Source: Hymenobacter cavernae
GTDB taxonomy: Bacteria; Bacteroidota; Bacteroidia; Cytophagales; Hymenobacteraceae
Assembly (NCBI RefSeq): GCF_014641455.1
Contig: NZ_BMHT01000004.1
Coordinates: 552,223 to 616,222, forward strand
Direction: 5' to 3'
DNA length: 64,000 nucleotides
Shown here: positions 7,485-15,231 of the stretch, in pieces
How positions within the stretch are numbered: position 1 is the first letter of the stretch
Layout of the letters: every line of letters starts with the position of its first letter
Program-made: the position numbers and the translations under genes
Notes under the pieces: model-generated
Told to the model about the DNA's origin: nothing
Databases searched by the model: none
What the model saw: the letters and a program-made list of their open reading frames with translations, nothing else

Positions 7485-9311
7485 ATGCCCGAACCTGTCA
7501 AAGTCATCATCTGGGACCTGGACGATACCTTTTGGCGCGGCACGCTCTCCGAAGGCGCCATCGAAGCGCTCGAGGAAAACCTAGCCTTGGTGCGCGACAC
7601 GGCGGCGCGGGGCATCGTGCACACCATTGTCAGCAAAAACGACTTTGCCGCCGCCGAAGCCAAGCTCACCGAGCTAGGTATCCGCGACTTGTTCGTGTTT
7701 CCGCAAATCAGCTGGCAGCCGAAAGGCCCGATTATCAAGACGTTGCTGGAAAGTATGCAGCTGCGGGCGCCCAATGCCTTGTTTCTGGACGATAATCCCA
7801 TCAACCGGGCCGAAGCGCAGTTTTATAACCCCAAGCTGCAAGTCGCCGACCCCGCCGAGTTGCCGCAACTAGCGCCGCTTTTGCGCGCCAGCGGCAAGCC
7901 CGACTCTGGCTTTTCGCGCCTGGAACAATACAAATTGCTCGAACGTCAGCAGCAGGCCCGCGCTACGTACCAGGACAACCTAGCTTTTCTGCGTGACTCG
8001 AACGTGCGCATTCAGTTCCGGGAAGGCGCTGCCGTATTGCCCGACCTCGACCGGATCGAGGAGCTGATTAACCGCTCCAACCAGCTGAATTTCACCAAGC
8101 AGCGCGTCACGAAAGACGAACTGCAAGCCAGCTTCGAGGATGCTAATCTGCGCTGGGGCACCGTGCGCGTCCACGACCAGTTTGGTGACTACGGCTTAGT
8201 CGGGGTGTACTGCCTGAACCAGACGGAAAACCGGCTGGAGCAGCTGGTTTTTTCCTGCCGCATTCTGCACCTGGGCATTGAGCAGTTTACCTACGCTTGG
8301 CTAGGTTTCCCCGCACTGGAAGTGCAGGGCGAAGTAGCCACGGAGCTGAACCAAACCGAGCAGCCCGACTGGATTACGGTAGTGACGCAGGCGCAGGAAG
8401 CCGTCGAAGATGACCCAACGACTATTAAAACTGGTTCGCGCTTACGCGTGCTGCTCAAAGGCGGCTGCGACCTAGGTCAGCTGACGCCCTTCCTGCAAGC
8501 CTTTCAGCTGGAGGTTTGGGAAGAGTTCAACTACGTGAATGAGAACCAGATACCCGTGCACGTAGAACACACCGAACTGTTGCGACTGAGCCGGGAGCTG
8601 CCCGCAGCCGAGCAGCAGCGTCTGGCGCAAAGTCTACCGTTTTTGGGGGAAGAAGCCTTCCAGACCAAGCTCTGGAACCATGATTTTGACGCCGTAGTGT
8701 ACAGTCCCTTAATGGATTACACGCAGGAGCTATACCAGGAGAAGGCCACCGGCGTGAAGATTCCTTTCGGGGGCTATCAGGATCTAACGAAGGCTGACCT
8801 AGGTGCACAGGCGGCAAAGTACGCACAGCGCAGGTTTCGGGGCATAGACGAAGCGTTTCTGCGCCGCTTCAGTCAGGAGTTTGCGTGCGTGGGGCAGATT
8901 GCGCCCGCCGAGTTCAAGGAGAACCTAGGTTGGCTTCGTACTCAGTTGCCCCCGGCAATACCCATTTTCCTGCTCAACGGGGCCGAAATCGAAGTGCCGG
9001 GTTCGGGCGAAACAGGCGCCCGGCAGCGCCACATCCTGATGAACCAGGCCCTGACAGAGTTTGTCACGGAAGCTGAAAACTGCTTCCTGATTGACGTGCG
9101 CGACTTCATCCAAACGCCCGCCGACGTCACCAACAACCTGCGCCACTACCAACGGCCGCACTACCGCACGTTGGCGCAGCGCGTGGCCGCTGCAATCGAA
9201 ACCTGGCAAGGCCAGCAGCTAGGTCATTCCGCCTGGGCCGATTGGCGCGCGCGCCTGGCTAGCCGGGTGCCAAACAAGGTGCGCGGCGCCTGGGAAAAGC
9301 TGGTGAAATAG
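7485..9311 (+). CDS. FkbH-like HAD-IIIC protein with C-terminal SGNH-like half
   Basis: A 608-residue protein. Residues about 1-300 are an FkbH-type HAD-IIIC domain: 'VKVIIWDLDDTFWRGTLSEG' region with the D-x-D nucleophile pair, 'HTIVSKND', 'ALFLDDNPINRAEA', and 'LINRSNQLNFTKQRVT', a conserved FkbH stretch. After a short linker the C-terminal half opens with 'RLRVLLKGGCDLGQLTPFL', as in proteins where an SGNH/GDSL-like fold follows FkbH, and ends with 'HYQRPHYRTLAQRVAAAI', which holds the candidate late histidine. FkbH proteins handle glyceryl or acyl-ACP groups in surface glycan and polyketide pathways. Beside Pse genes it may supply an acyl or glyceryl decoration; this role is inference. 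It is convergent with the GT4 gene. Confidence 0.75.
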   Translation: MPEPVKVIIWDLDDTFWRGTLSEGAIEALEENLALVRDTAARGIVHTIVSKNDFAAAEAKLTELGIRDLFVFPQISWQPKGPIIKTLLESMQLRAPNALFLDDNPINRAEAQFYNPKLQVADPAELPQLAPLLRASGKPDSGFSRLEQYKLLERQQQARATYQDNLAFLRDSNVRIQFREGAAVLPDLDRIEELINRSNQLNFTKQRVTKDELQASFEDANLRWGTVRVHDQFGDYGLVGVYCLNQTENRLEQLVFSCRILHLGIEQFTYAWLGFPALEVQGEVATELNQTEQPDWITVVTQAQEAVEDDPTTIKTGSRLRVLLKGGCDLGQLTPFLQAFQLEVWEEFNYVNENQIPVHVEHTELLRLSRELPAAEQQRLAQSLPFLGEEAFQTKLWNHDFDAVVYSPLMDYTQELYQEKATGVKIPFGGYQDLTKADLGAQAAKYAQRRFRGIDEAFLRRFSQEFACVGQIAPAEFKENLGWLRTQLPPAIPIFLLNGAEIEVPGSGETGARQRHILMNQALTEFVTEAENCFLIDVRDFIQTPADVTNNLRHYQRPHYRTLAQRVAAAIETWQGQQLGHSAWADWRARLASRVPNKVRGAWEKLVK

Positions 9312-9331
9312 CCCAAACCTAGGTCTGGGCT
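9308..9331. terminator. Palindrome between convergent genes, centred on ACCTAGGT
   Basis: A 24-nt near-perfect dyad (one mismatch) whose centre is exactly ACCTAGGT, with arms TAGCCCA/TGGGCTA. It spans the stop of the FkbH-like gene and the stop of the GT4 gene, the right place for a bidirectional terminator. U-runs are weak. Confidence 0.55.
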
Positions 9332-10628
9332 ACTTGCCTTGAATCAGCTGTACGAGCCGCTGCGTCAGGGCTTTGCGGGAGTAGCGCGCGTGGTTCAGCG
9401 CCGGTAGATCGAGGTTCGGGTTCTTGCTCCACTGGGTTATCAAACCTTCCAGATGCTCTAGCATCGTCGGGTAAGCATCATAGGCTAGAGTGCGGCCGGC
9501 GCCACATTCCTCCAGCAGATTATCGGCATCAGATCCAACCGGGCCAATGCAGATAATGGGCTTATTAGCAGCCAGATACTCAAACACTTTGCCCGGCAAA
9601 ATGCCGAAGTTATTGGCTACATCAGGAATAGCCATCAGCAGCACCGTGGCCCGCAGTAGGTAGCGCACCGACTCCTCGTGGGGCACAAACGCAATGAACT
9701 CGACGTGCGCACCTAGGTTATTTTCCTCAATCTGCCGCCGCACGCCATCCGACACCTTGCCCACGAAACGCAGCTGCAACGGCACCTGCGGATGGCGCTG
9801 AAGACATTCGGCGCAAGCCTTCAGGAATAGCTCAATATGGTACGTCTCGCTGATGGTGCCCGTGTGCGTAATCAGTAGACAATCAGTGGGTGGGGTGGAG
9901 CGAATACGAAAGTCGCTTTCGTCGTAGCCGTTGGGCAGTACGTGGAATTTACTCGCCACAAGCCGCGGCGACTTGCCCAGAAACAGCCGCTTCGTGTCGG
10001 GACTAGTGACGAGTACCGCATCGGCCTGCTCCAGCACCTGGCGTTCGTAGTAGGTATCGAGCCAACGGGCAGGGAGGGTCTGATTCAGCTCCTTGTGGTA
10101 ATAAATATCCGTCCACGGGTCGCGTAGGTCAGCCAGCCAGCGTAGCCCGTAGCGCTTCTTTAGTGCCAGGCCGATCAGTTGGGTGGAGTGCGGCGGGGAG
10201 CTGGTCAGCACCGCGTCGAACTGCTCGCCTTGGGCCAGCAAATCGGCTACCGCGCGTAGCACATGCCGGTTCCAGCCGCGGCGCGGGTCCGGAATAAACA
10301 CGTTGCCGCGCACAAATTTGAAAAACCGTTGCTGAAAGCTGGTTTTGCTTTCGTTGGCAAAGCCGCCGTAAGGAATTTGCTGCCGGCCAGTCAGCTTCTT
10401 ATAGCTGCCAAAAGGCTCCGAAGTATCCGTCCGGATGACGCGCACGCCGGCCGGAATTTCGTCGGCCAGCGAATGGTCGAGCACGGGGTAAGCACCTTTT
10501 TCCGGATCGACGGTGATGACGGTGCATTCCACCCCCAGCGCCGGCAGATGTTTCACAAACTTCAAGCTACGCTGCACGCCCGCGCCCCCCGAAGGTGGCC
10601 AGTAATAAGTAATGACGAGCAGGCGCAT
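9330..10628 (-). CDS. Glycosyltransferase family 4
   Basis: A 432-residue GT-B transferase. The N-terminal domain begins 'LLVITYYWPPSGGAGVQRSL', with the glycine-rich acceptor-side loop usual for GT4, and contains 'VLTSSPPHSTQLIGLAL' and 'RWLADLRDPWTDIYY'. The C-terminal donor domain has 'VLPNGYDESDF', 'LLITHTGTISETYHIELFL', 'VLLMAIPDV' and 'ILPGKVFEYLAANKPIICIG', where the E-x-x-x-x-x-x-E motif is replaced by 'KVFEYLAANKP'. Expected to add a sugar to a surface glycan at the cytoplasmic face. Acceptor and donor cannot be read from sequence. It is transcribed toward the FkbH-like gene. Confidence 0.85.
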   Translation of the reverse strand: MRLLVITYYWPPSGGAGVQRSLKFVKHLPALGVECTVITVDPEKGAYPVLDHSLADEIPAGVRVIRTDTSEPFGSYKKLTGRQQIPYGGFANESKTSFQQRFFKFVRGNVFIPDPRRGWNRHVLRAVADLLAQGEQFDAVLTSSPPHSTQLIGLALKKRYGLRWLADLRDPWTDIYYHKELNQTLPARWLDTYYERQVLEQADAVLVTSPDTKRLFLGKSPRLVASKFHVLPNGYDESDFRIRSTPPTDCLLITHTGTISETYHIELFLKACAECLQRHPQVPLQLRFVGKVSDGVRRQIEENNLGAHVEFIAFVPHEESVRYLLRATVLLMAIPDVANNFGILPGKVFEYLAANKPIICIGPVGSDADNLLEECGAGRTLAYDAYPTMLEHLEGLITQWSKNPNLDLPALNHARYSRKALTQRLVQLIQGK

Positions 10629-10746
10629 AGAAGAAACCGAATTAACAGCTGAAAGAAACCGCGAAGGTAAGCAGTATCGGCTTTCTGGGTTTTCTGGTTA
10701 ATTTTGGGAAGCGAAACTTTGCTCCTCACTATTTCCTTTTAGCTAT

Positions 10747-11202
10747 ATGGCTGATGATAACTCCGAACTGCTGGCGATAATGGGCGACGTTCTGCGGGCA
10801 ATCGACCGGCAAACGGAAGAAAATAAGCAGCAAATCACCGAGTTACGGGAGGAGTTTGTCAGTGCGTTCAACAACTTCGCCACTGCTATAGTAGATGGCT
10901 TCATCCGTGTGGAAGGCAAGATTGATGCTGTGAAGCAGGAAGTTGTAGGCGTGAAGCAAGAGGTAGCTGAACTGCGAACTGACGTAGACGGTCTCAAGCA
11001 GGAGGTTGCCGGAGTGAAGCAGGAAATAGTTGAGCTGAAGCAAGAAGTAACGGAACTCAAGCAAGAAGTAACCGAAGTAAAGCAGACGGTGCAACGCATC
11101 GACCAGCGACTGGAGAAGGTGGAAGCAAATCAATCCGTAACGGAAGACGTGGTGCGCCGCCTCACCATTCTCGAAAACATCGTGCTGAATAAGGCTTCTT
11201 AG
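10747..11202 (+). CDS. Heptad-repeat coiled-coil protein of unknown function
   Basis: A 151-residue soluble protein with no signal peptide. After an amphipathic N-terminal part, residues about 55-125 are almost perfect seven-residue repeats of the type V-K-Q-E-V-x-x/L-K-Q-E-V, continuing to 'VQRIDQRLEKVEANQ'. This predicts one long parallel coiled coil, probably a trimer or dimer. The DNA of the repeat block is itself partly repeated, so repeat number may vary between strains. It is 47 nt upstream of ffh in the same direction and may share its transcript. I do not recognise a specific family; similar heptad proteins are common and easily confused. Confidence 0.75.
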   Translation: MADDNSELLAIMGDVLRAIDRQTEENKQQITELREEFVSAFNNFATAIVDGFIRVEGKIDAVKQEVVGVKQEVAELRTDVDGLKQEVAGVKQEIVELKQEVTELKQEVTEVKQTVQRIDQRLEKVEANQSVTEDVVRRLTILENIVLNKAS

Positions 11203-11249
11203 CCTTGAAATCAGCTCATTAGTAAATTACATAATCAGCACATCAGCAG

Positions 11250-12593
11250 ATGTTCGATAACTTAAGTACCAAACTCGACCGTGCGTTTAAGACTCTGAAA
11301 GGTCAGGGCAGCATCACGGAAATCAACGTAGCCGCTACCATCAAGGAAATCCGCCGGGCGCTGGTAGATGCCGACGTGAACTACAAGGTTGCCAAAGAAG
11401 TAACCGACAAGATCAAGGACGAGGCCATGGGCCGCGACGTGCTGACGACGGTTTCGCCGGGCCAGCTAATGGTAAAGATCGTCTACGATGAGTTGACCGA
11501 ACTCATGGGCGGCGAGAAGCAGGACATTGTTATTAAGGGCGAGCCGGCCGTCGTGCTGCTGTCGGGCTTGCAGGGTTCGGGTAAAACAACCTTCGCCGGT
11601 AAGCTAGCTAGCTTCATCAAAAAGCAAAACCGCAACGTGCTGCTGGTCGCCTGCGACGTGTACCGCCCCGCCGCTATCGACCAGTTGAAGGTGCTCGGCG
11701 AGCAGGTTGGCGTGGAGGTGTACTCGGAGCCGGAAAACAAGAATCCGGTTGAGATTTCGCAGAATGCCATTGAGTACGCGCGCAAAAACAACAAGAAAGT
11801 AGTCATCATCGACACCGCTGGTCGTTTGGCCGTGGATGAGCAGATGATGCGCGAAATCGAGGCCGTGAAGCGCGCCATCAACCCGTCGGAAACGCTGTTC
11901 GTGGTTGACTCCATGACGGGTCAGGACGCGGTGAACACGGCCAAAACCTTCAATGACCGCCTGAACTTCGATGGCGTGGTGCTCACCAAACTCGACGGTG
12001 ACTCGCGCGGTGGTGCGGCCCTTTCGATTCGGGCCGTGGTGGAGAAGCCCATCAAGTTCATCTCGACGGGGGAGAAGATGGAGGCGCTGGATATGTTCTA
12101 TCCGGATCGTATGGCCCAGCGTATCCTAGGTATGGGCGACGTCATCTCACTCGTGGAACGTGCTCAGCAGCAGTTCGATGAGGACGAGGCCAAGCGCATC
12201 AACCAGAAGATTCGCAAGAACCAGTTCAACTTCGACGACTTCCTCTCGCAGTTGGAGCAAATTAAGAAGATGGGTAACCTGAAGGACCTGGTCGGCATGA
12301 TTCCCGGCATGAGCAAGGCCATCAAGGATATTGATATTGACGACGATGCCTTCAAGCCAATCGAGGCCATCATCAAGAGCATGACTCCGCAGGAGCGCGC
12401 CCAACCCGAGCTGCTGAACGGCTCCCGCCGCAAGCGCCTCGCCAAAGGCTCGGGTACTGATATTCAGCAGGTGAACAACCTGATGAAGCAGTTCGAGGAT
12501 ATGCGCAAGATGATGCGTACCATGAACAAGATGAGCCAGACCAAAGGCGGCATGGCGCAGATGGCCAAGATGATGGGCATGCGCGGCAAGTAA
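11250..12593 (+). CDS. ffh: Signal recognition particle GTPase Ffh
   Basis: Binds 4.5S RNA and signal sequences of nascent membrane proteins and, with FtsY, delivers ribosomes to the translocon. The 447-residue length is standard. The N domain begins 'MFDNLSTKLDRAFKTLKGQG'. The G domain has the P-loop 'LQGSGKTTFAGKLA' near residue 107, 'VACDVYRPAAIDQL', 'IIDTAGRLAVD', 'TKLDGDSRGGAALS', and 'STGEKMEALDMFYP'. The C-terminal M domain is methionine-rich, with 'SMTPQERAQPELLNGSRRKR' and the RNA-binding 'GSGTDIQQVNNLMKQF'. A very strong terminator follows 50 nt after the stop. Confidence 0.98.
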   Translation: MFDNLSTKLDRAFKTLKGQGSITEINVAATIKEIRRALVDADVNYKVAKEVTDKIKDEAMGRDVLTTVSPGQLMVKIVYDELTELMGGEKQDIVIKGEPAVVLLSGLQGSGKTTFAGKLASFIKKQNRNVLLVACDVYRPAAIDQLKVLGEQVGVEVYSEPENKNPVEISQNAIEYARKNNKKVVIIDTAGRLAVDEQMMREIEAVKRAINPSETLFVVDSMTGQDAVNTAKTFNDRLNFDGVVLTKLDGDSRGGAALSIRAVVEKPIKFISTGEKMEALDMFYPDRMAQRILGMGDVISLVERAQQQFDEDEAKRINQKIRKNQFNFDDFLSQLEQIKKMGNLKDLVGMIPGMSKAIKDIDIDDDAFKPIEAIIKSMTPQERAQPELLNGSRRKRLAKGSGTDIQQVNNLMKQFEDMRKMMRTMNKMSQTKGGMAQMAKMMGMRGK

Positions 12594-12644
12594 GATCTAT
12601 ATCTGAGCCACGGCGCCGCCCGAATTTTGTGGACGACGCATGAT

Positions 12645-12698
12645 AAACAAAGAAAGAAGGCCCGAATGCAGCTGCATTCGGGCCTTCTTTCTTTGTTT
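12645..12698. terminator. Perfect 54-nt dyad terminator after ffh
   Basis: Arms of 27 nt (12645-12671 and 12672-12698) are exact reverse complements with no spacer, the core being GGCCCGAATGCAG/CTGCATTCGGGCC and the outer part A-rich then T-rich. It serves ffh on the plus strand and guanine deaminase on the minus strand. Confidence 0.95.
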
Positions 12699-12733
12699 GA
12701 AACCTAGGTTGAGACGAAGCAGGTGATTCAAGA

Positions 12734-13210
12734 TTAATATTCCTTTCGGGTTTCGTGCTCTTCCCAGGCTCGGAATCCGGCCGAGGCTTCTTCCCGCAAT
12801 AGTTCGTGCATCGGAATAGCGCGCTCACTCAGCGGTTTCTCAAGCTCATCGTAGATGAAGTGGTCGTCGAAGCCGATAGCGGCGGCATCCTGCTTGGTGT
12901 TGCCGTAGAACACGCGCCGCGGACGAGCCCAGTAGATTGCCCCCAGGCACATCGGGCACGGCTCGCAGGAGGTATACAGGTCGCAATCAGTAAGTTGGAA
13001 GGTACCCAGGGCCGCGCAGGCTTTACGAATGGCATCGACTTCCGCGTGGCAAGTCGGGTCGTGGGTGCTGGTAACCTGGTTGAAGCCGCGGGCGATAACC
13101 TGACCATCTTTCACTACTACCGCCCCAAATGGGCCGCCATGGCCGGCCTGCATTTTTTCGATGGAAAGGCGAATGGCTTCGCGCATAAAGTCGTCGTGGG
13201 GAGCTTCCAT
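12734..13210 (-). CDS. Guanine deaminase-like nucleoside deaminase
   Basis: A 158-residue zinc-dependent cytidine/deoxycytidylate deaminase-fold protein, predicted to convert guanine to xanthine. Zinc and catalytic motifs are 'CHAEVDAIRKA' (H-A-E) and 'TSCEPCPMCLGAIYWARP' (P-C-x-x-C). It resembles the Bacillus guanine deaminase all along, including 'GGPFGAVVVKDG', 'GFDDHFIYDELEKP' and the C-terminal K-E-Y end, which distinguishes it from tRNA adenosine deaminase TadA. The frame allows a start at 13231, but the ATG at 13208-13210 gives the N-terminus that matches the family better. Related deaminases with other substrates cannot be excluded. Confidence 0.82.
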   Translation of the reverse strand: MEAPHDDFMREAIRLSIEKMQAGHGGPFGAVVVKDGQVIARGFNQVTSTHDPTCHAEVDAIRKACAALGTFQLTDCDLYTSCEPCPMCLGAIYWARPRRVFYGNTKQDAAAIGFDDHFIYDELEKPLSERAIPMHELLREEASAGFRAWEEHETRKEY

Positions 13211-13370
13211 AAAGGGGAGAGTCAAAGGCAAAAAATATATACAACTGCTTTGCTAGCTAGGCAATTTACGAGTAAATGGCCGTTTATCGACTCTCAGACT
13301 AGCTTTTCGTCAGGATGCTAGCTTAGCCGGCAGCTTGATATTTCGTATTTAAAGAGGGTCAACTGGTTTT

Positions 13371-13386
13371 TGGCACGAGCATTGTA
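13371..13386 (+). promoter_or_regulatory. Sigma-54-like promoter
   Basis: TGGCACGAGCATTGTA preceded by a T-run matches the -24/-12 pattern TGGCAC-N5-TTGCA except for T in place of C at -12 (GG-N10-GT). It points toward a terminator hairpin about 60 nt downstream with no ORF between. Confidence 0.42.
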
Positions 13387-13396
13387 ATAAGCTATT

Positions 13397-13468
13397 TCGA
13401 AAGAATAGTTTTTTAGGTGTTTTGGTTGTGGAACAGGAGCCGGTCATTGACCGGCTTTTGCTTTTTAC
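13397..13468 (+). ncRNA. Candidate small RNA driven by the sigma-54-like site
   Basis: If transcription starts about 12 nt after the -12 element, the transcript would be about 70 nt and end at the hairpin AGCCGGT-CATTG-ACCGGCT (13438-13456) followed by a T-rich tail. There is no coding frame in it. The existence of the RNA is inference from promoter plus terminator only. Confidence 0.35.
13438..13466 (+). terminator. Rho-independent terminator
   Basis: Stem AGCCGGT/ACCGGCT with a CATTG loop, followed by TTTTGCTTTTT. There is no protein-coding gene on the plus strand upstream within 800 nt, which is why a small RNA is proposed. Confidence 0.7.
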
Positions 13469-13562
13469 AGCTTTTCGCATCAGATTTTGCCTGAATTCCT
13501 GCCAACCTAGGGGCGCGTATAGAAATTACAGCGTCTATGAGCAGCGCACCTATCCGACCAGC

Positions 13563-13841
13563 TTAGAGTTCCTGCGCGGCTTTGCCATCGCGCATCTGAT
13601 ACAGGTAGTTCCAAGTTTCGGCTGTCACCAGCGCCGCAAATTCCGTTTTGTTTTCAACTGGCATGCTGTACTGCCGCTCGTAGAACTGCATAAGCTGTTC
13701 GGCAAGCGCTGGAGCTTTTTCGGGCACCATAGCTTCCGTGATATGCTGGTGCTCGATCAGGTGCTCCAACTCATTCAGAATGGGCGTTGGCAGTCCTTTG
13801 CTGGCCAAAGAGCCAGGAAATTCATTTGTCTGGTCAGTCAT
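13563..13841 (-). CDS. Small hypothetical protein
   Basis: A 92-residue acidic, mostly helical protein with no membrane segment or signal peptide. Visible stretches are 'NELEHLIEHQHITEAMVPEK' and 'ALAEQLMQFYERQYSMPVEN', with a C-terminal tryptophan/tyrosine patch. I do not recognise it. The codon use and a start preceded by an A-rich stretch suggest a real gene. It stands alone, followed at 13438-13468 by a terminator on the other strand. Confidence 0.55.
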   Translation of the reverse strand: MTDQTNEFPGSLASKGLPTPILNELEHLIEHQHITEAMVPEKAPALAEQLMQFYERQYSMPVENKTEFAALVTAETWNYLYQMRDGKAAQEL

Positions 13842-13859
13842 TTTGGATTTAATTATTGA

Positions 13860-14473
13860 GTGGGGGAGGAATGATAATTCTAGGTACTGCTAAAGCTTCA
13901 GCTTAGTTACCTACGTTAGGTAAGTTCTACCAGTGAGCTATTATAAAGTTGCAGCTACTACTAGGTCTGACTTCAAATTACCTAGGTAGTTCGTCAGGTA
14001 TCTTAGTGAAATAGGAGCAACGCGGTTTTTTACGCGCCCAGAGCTAGTAAAGCGTTATGATAGAAAGCCTAGGTTTATTGAGGTAGAGAAGTAATGAAAT
14101 TATATCATTTGTAGAATGATTATCACAGGAGAAAGTAAAATTGGTATCGTCGCCTGCCGGCTGACAACAATATCTGCAATAGATTCTGAAGACTAGCAGC
14201 CAACAAGTAGGAAGAAGAAAGTACAGATTAATAATGAAGTTTTTAGGGTATTATCTTCGAGCAGATGTCTTGCTGAGCAGGAGATTTGTGAAAGAAAGAC
14301 AAGCAATTAGTCTCTTACAAGCTACGTCAATGATGTTCAAAAATGTGTTATTAGTGAAAGCTGTGAAGTATAGGAATAGGAATTAATTATTGCTTTATAA
14401 TAAAATCTTTTTTTCTTTGTCGTCGTAATCAGAAAACAAAACGATTTTTTCAACCACCAAAATACCTACGACA
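13860..14473. other. AT-rich gene-free stretch upstream of the AT-hook gene
   Basis: About 610 nt with no plausible gene on either strand and clearly lower GC than its surroundings. It holds ACCTAGGT at 13980, CCTAGGT near 14072 and poly-T close to the downstream gene. No tRNA, riboswitch or clear promoter was recognised. Confidence 0.6.
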
Positions 14474-14482
14474 GTGGCAAAT

Positions 14483-14701
14483 ATGGATTTAAATAAGCTG
14501 CAAGACATGATTCAAAACGCCACCACTAATGAGCAAGTGATTGGCGACATGCGAAAGGCTTTTAACAAGCTCCAGACAGCTTTTGATGAGCTTTCGGCAG
14601 TATTTCAGGAAGGCTATCAGCCTGCTAAAAAAGAGCGTAAGCCCCGCGCTGAAGGTGCTAAGCGCCCCGGTCGCCCAAAAAAGGTTGAAAACCAAGGCTA
14701 A
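14483..14701 (+). CDS. Small AT-hook protein, probable nucleoid-associated
   Basis: A 72-residue basic protein (75 if the GTG at 14474 is used; the ATG at 14483 is preferred). Residues about 1-48 are an amphipathic helix pair ('LQDMIQNATTNEQVIGDMRK', 'LQTAFDELSAVF'), likely for self-association. The C-terminal tail is rich in K, R and P and carries the AT-hook core G-R-P inside 'KRPGRPKK'. This layout, oligomeriser plus AT-hook, resembles small xenogeneic silencers in design, though no sequence relation is claimed. It is monocistronic: a 610-nt AT-rich region precedes it and a strong terminator follows 20 nt after the stop. Confidence 0.7.
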   Translation: MDLNKLQDMIQNATTNEQVIGDMRKAFNKLQTAFDELSAVFQEGYQPAKKERKPRAEGAKRPGRPKKVENQG

Positions 14702-14720
14702 TTCCTTCGAATTTACCGCA

Positions 14721-14760
14721 ACCAAAAAGCTCCTGCCTGACACGGCAGGAGCTTTTTGGT
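14721..14760 (+). terminator. Terminator of the AT-hook gene
   Basis: Perfect 17-bp stem (ACCAAAAAGCTCCTGCC and its complement) with a 6-nt loop, followed by TTTTTC. Confidence 0.92.
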
Positions 14761-15135
14761 TTTTTCATCTGCTGAGAACCTAGGTTTCTCCTTTCCATAA
14801 AACTATACCGCAGCTAATCAGACTCAGGTAAAATATATTCTCTGCTAACCCAATCCGGAGGTAGCAGCTAAGTATTGAATTTGCTGTTTATCGGGGAGGA
14901 AGGAGAAGTACTTTTAGGTAATATACAATTAGCTGTATGTAATTGATGGAGTTTGTAAAAGCATGAACCAGAAAGGAAAGCATGAGTCAATATCAAGTAA
15001 AAGGAGAAGGATCTGTTTCACTGATTTGCAGCGCATCTTATTTTAGCTGCTACTACTGCTGAGCCGTATATCTGGCTTTTGTTAAGCGACCAAGAGGCTT
15101 TCAATATCATTGTTCTGGGTACTTCAAGACTTAAA
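14761..15135. other. Gene-free stretch, low GC
   Basis: About 375 nt between the AT-hook gene terminator and the GH51 gene terminator. It contains ACCTAGGT at 14778. Nothing else was recognised. Confidence 0.5.
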
Positions 15136-15173
15136 AACAAGAAAGCCACGCATTTCTGCATGGCTTTCTTGTT
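15136..15173 (-). terminator. Terminator downstream of the GH51 gene
   Basis: A 13-bp perfect stem (AACAAGAAAGCCA/TGGCTTTCTTGTT) with flanking A/T runs, 60 nt after the GH51 stop on the minus strand. Confidence 0.85.
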
Positions 15174-15231
15174 GGGAGTCAGAGAAACTATCAAGCAAAA
15201 GGCAATTGCTTATAACATACAACCTAGGTTT

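Noticed and set aside
12645..12698. Perfect 54-nt palindrome as a possible insertion sequence end
   Set aside because: No partner copy or transposase; its A-to-T layout between convergent genes is that of a bidirectional terminator.
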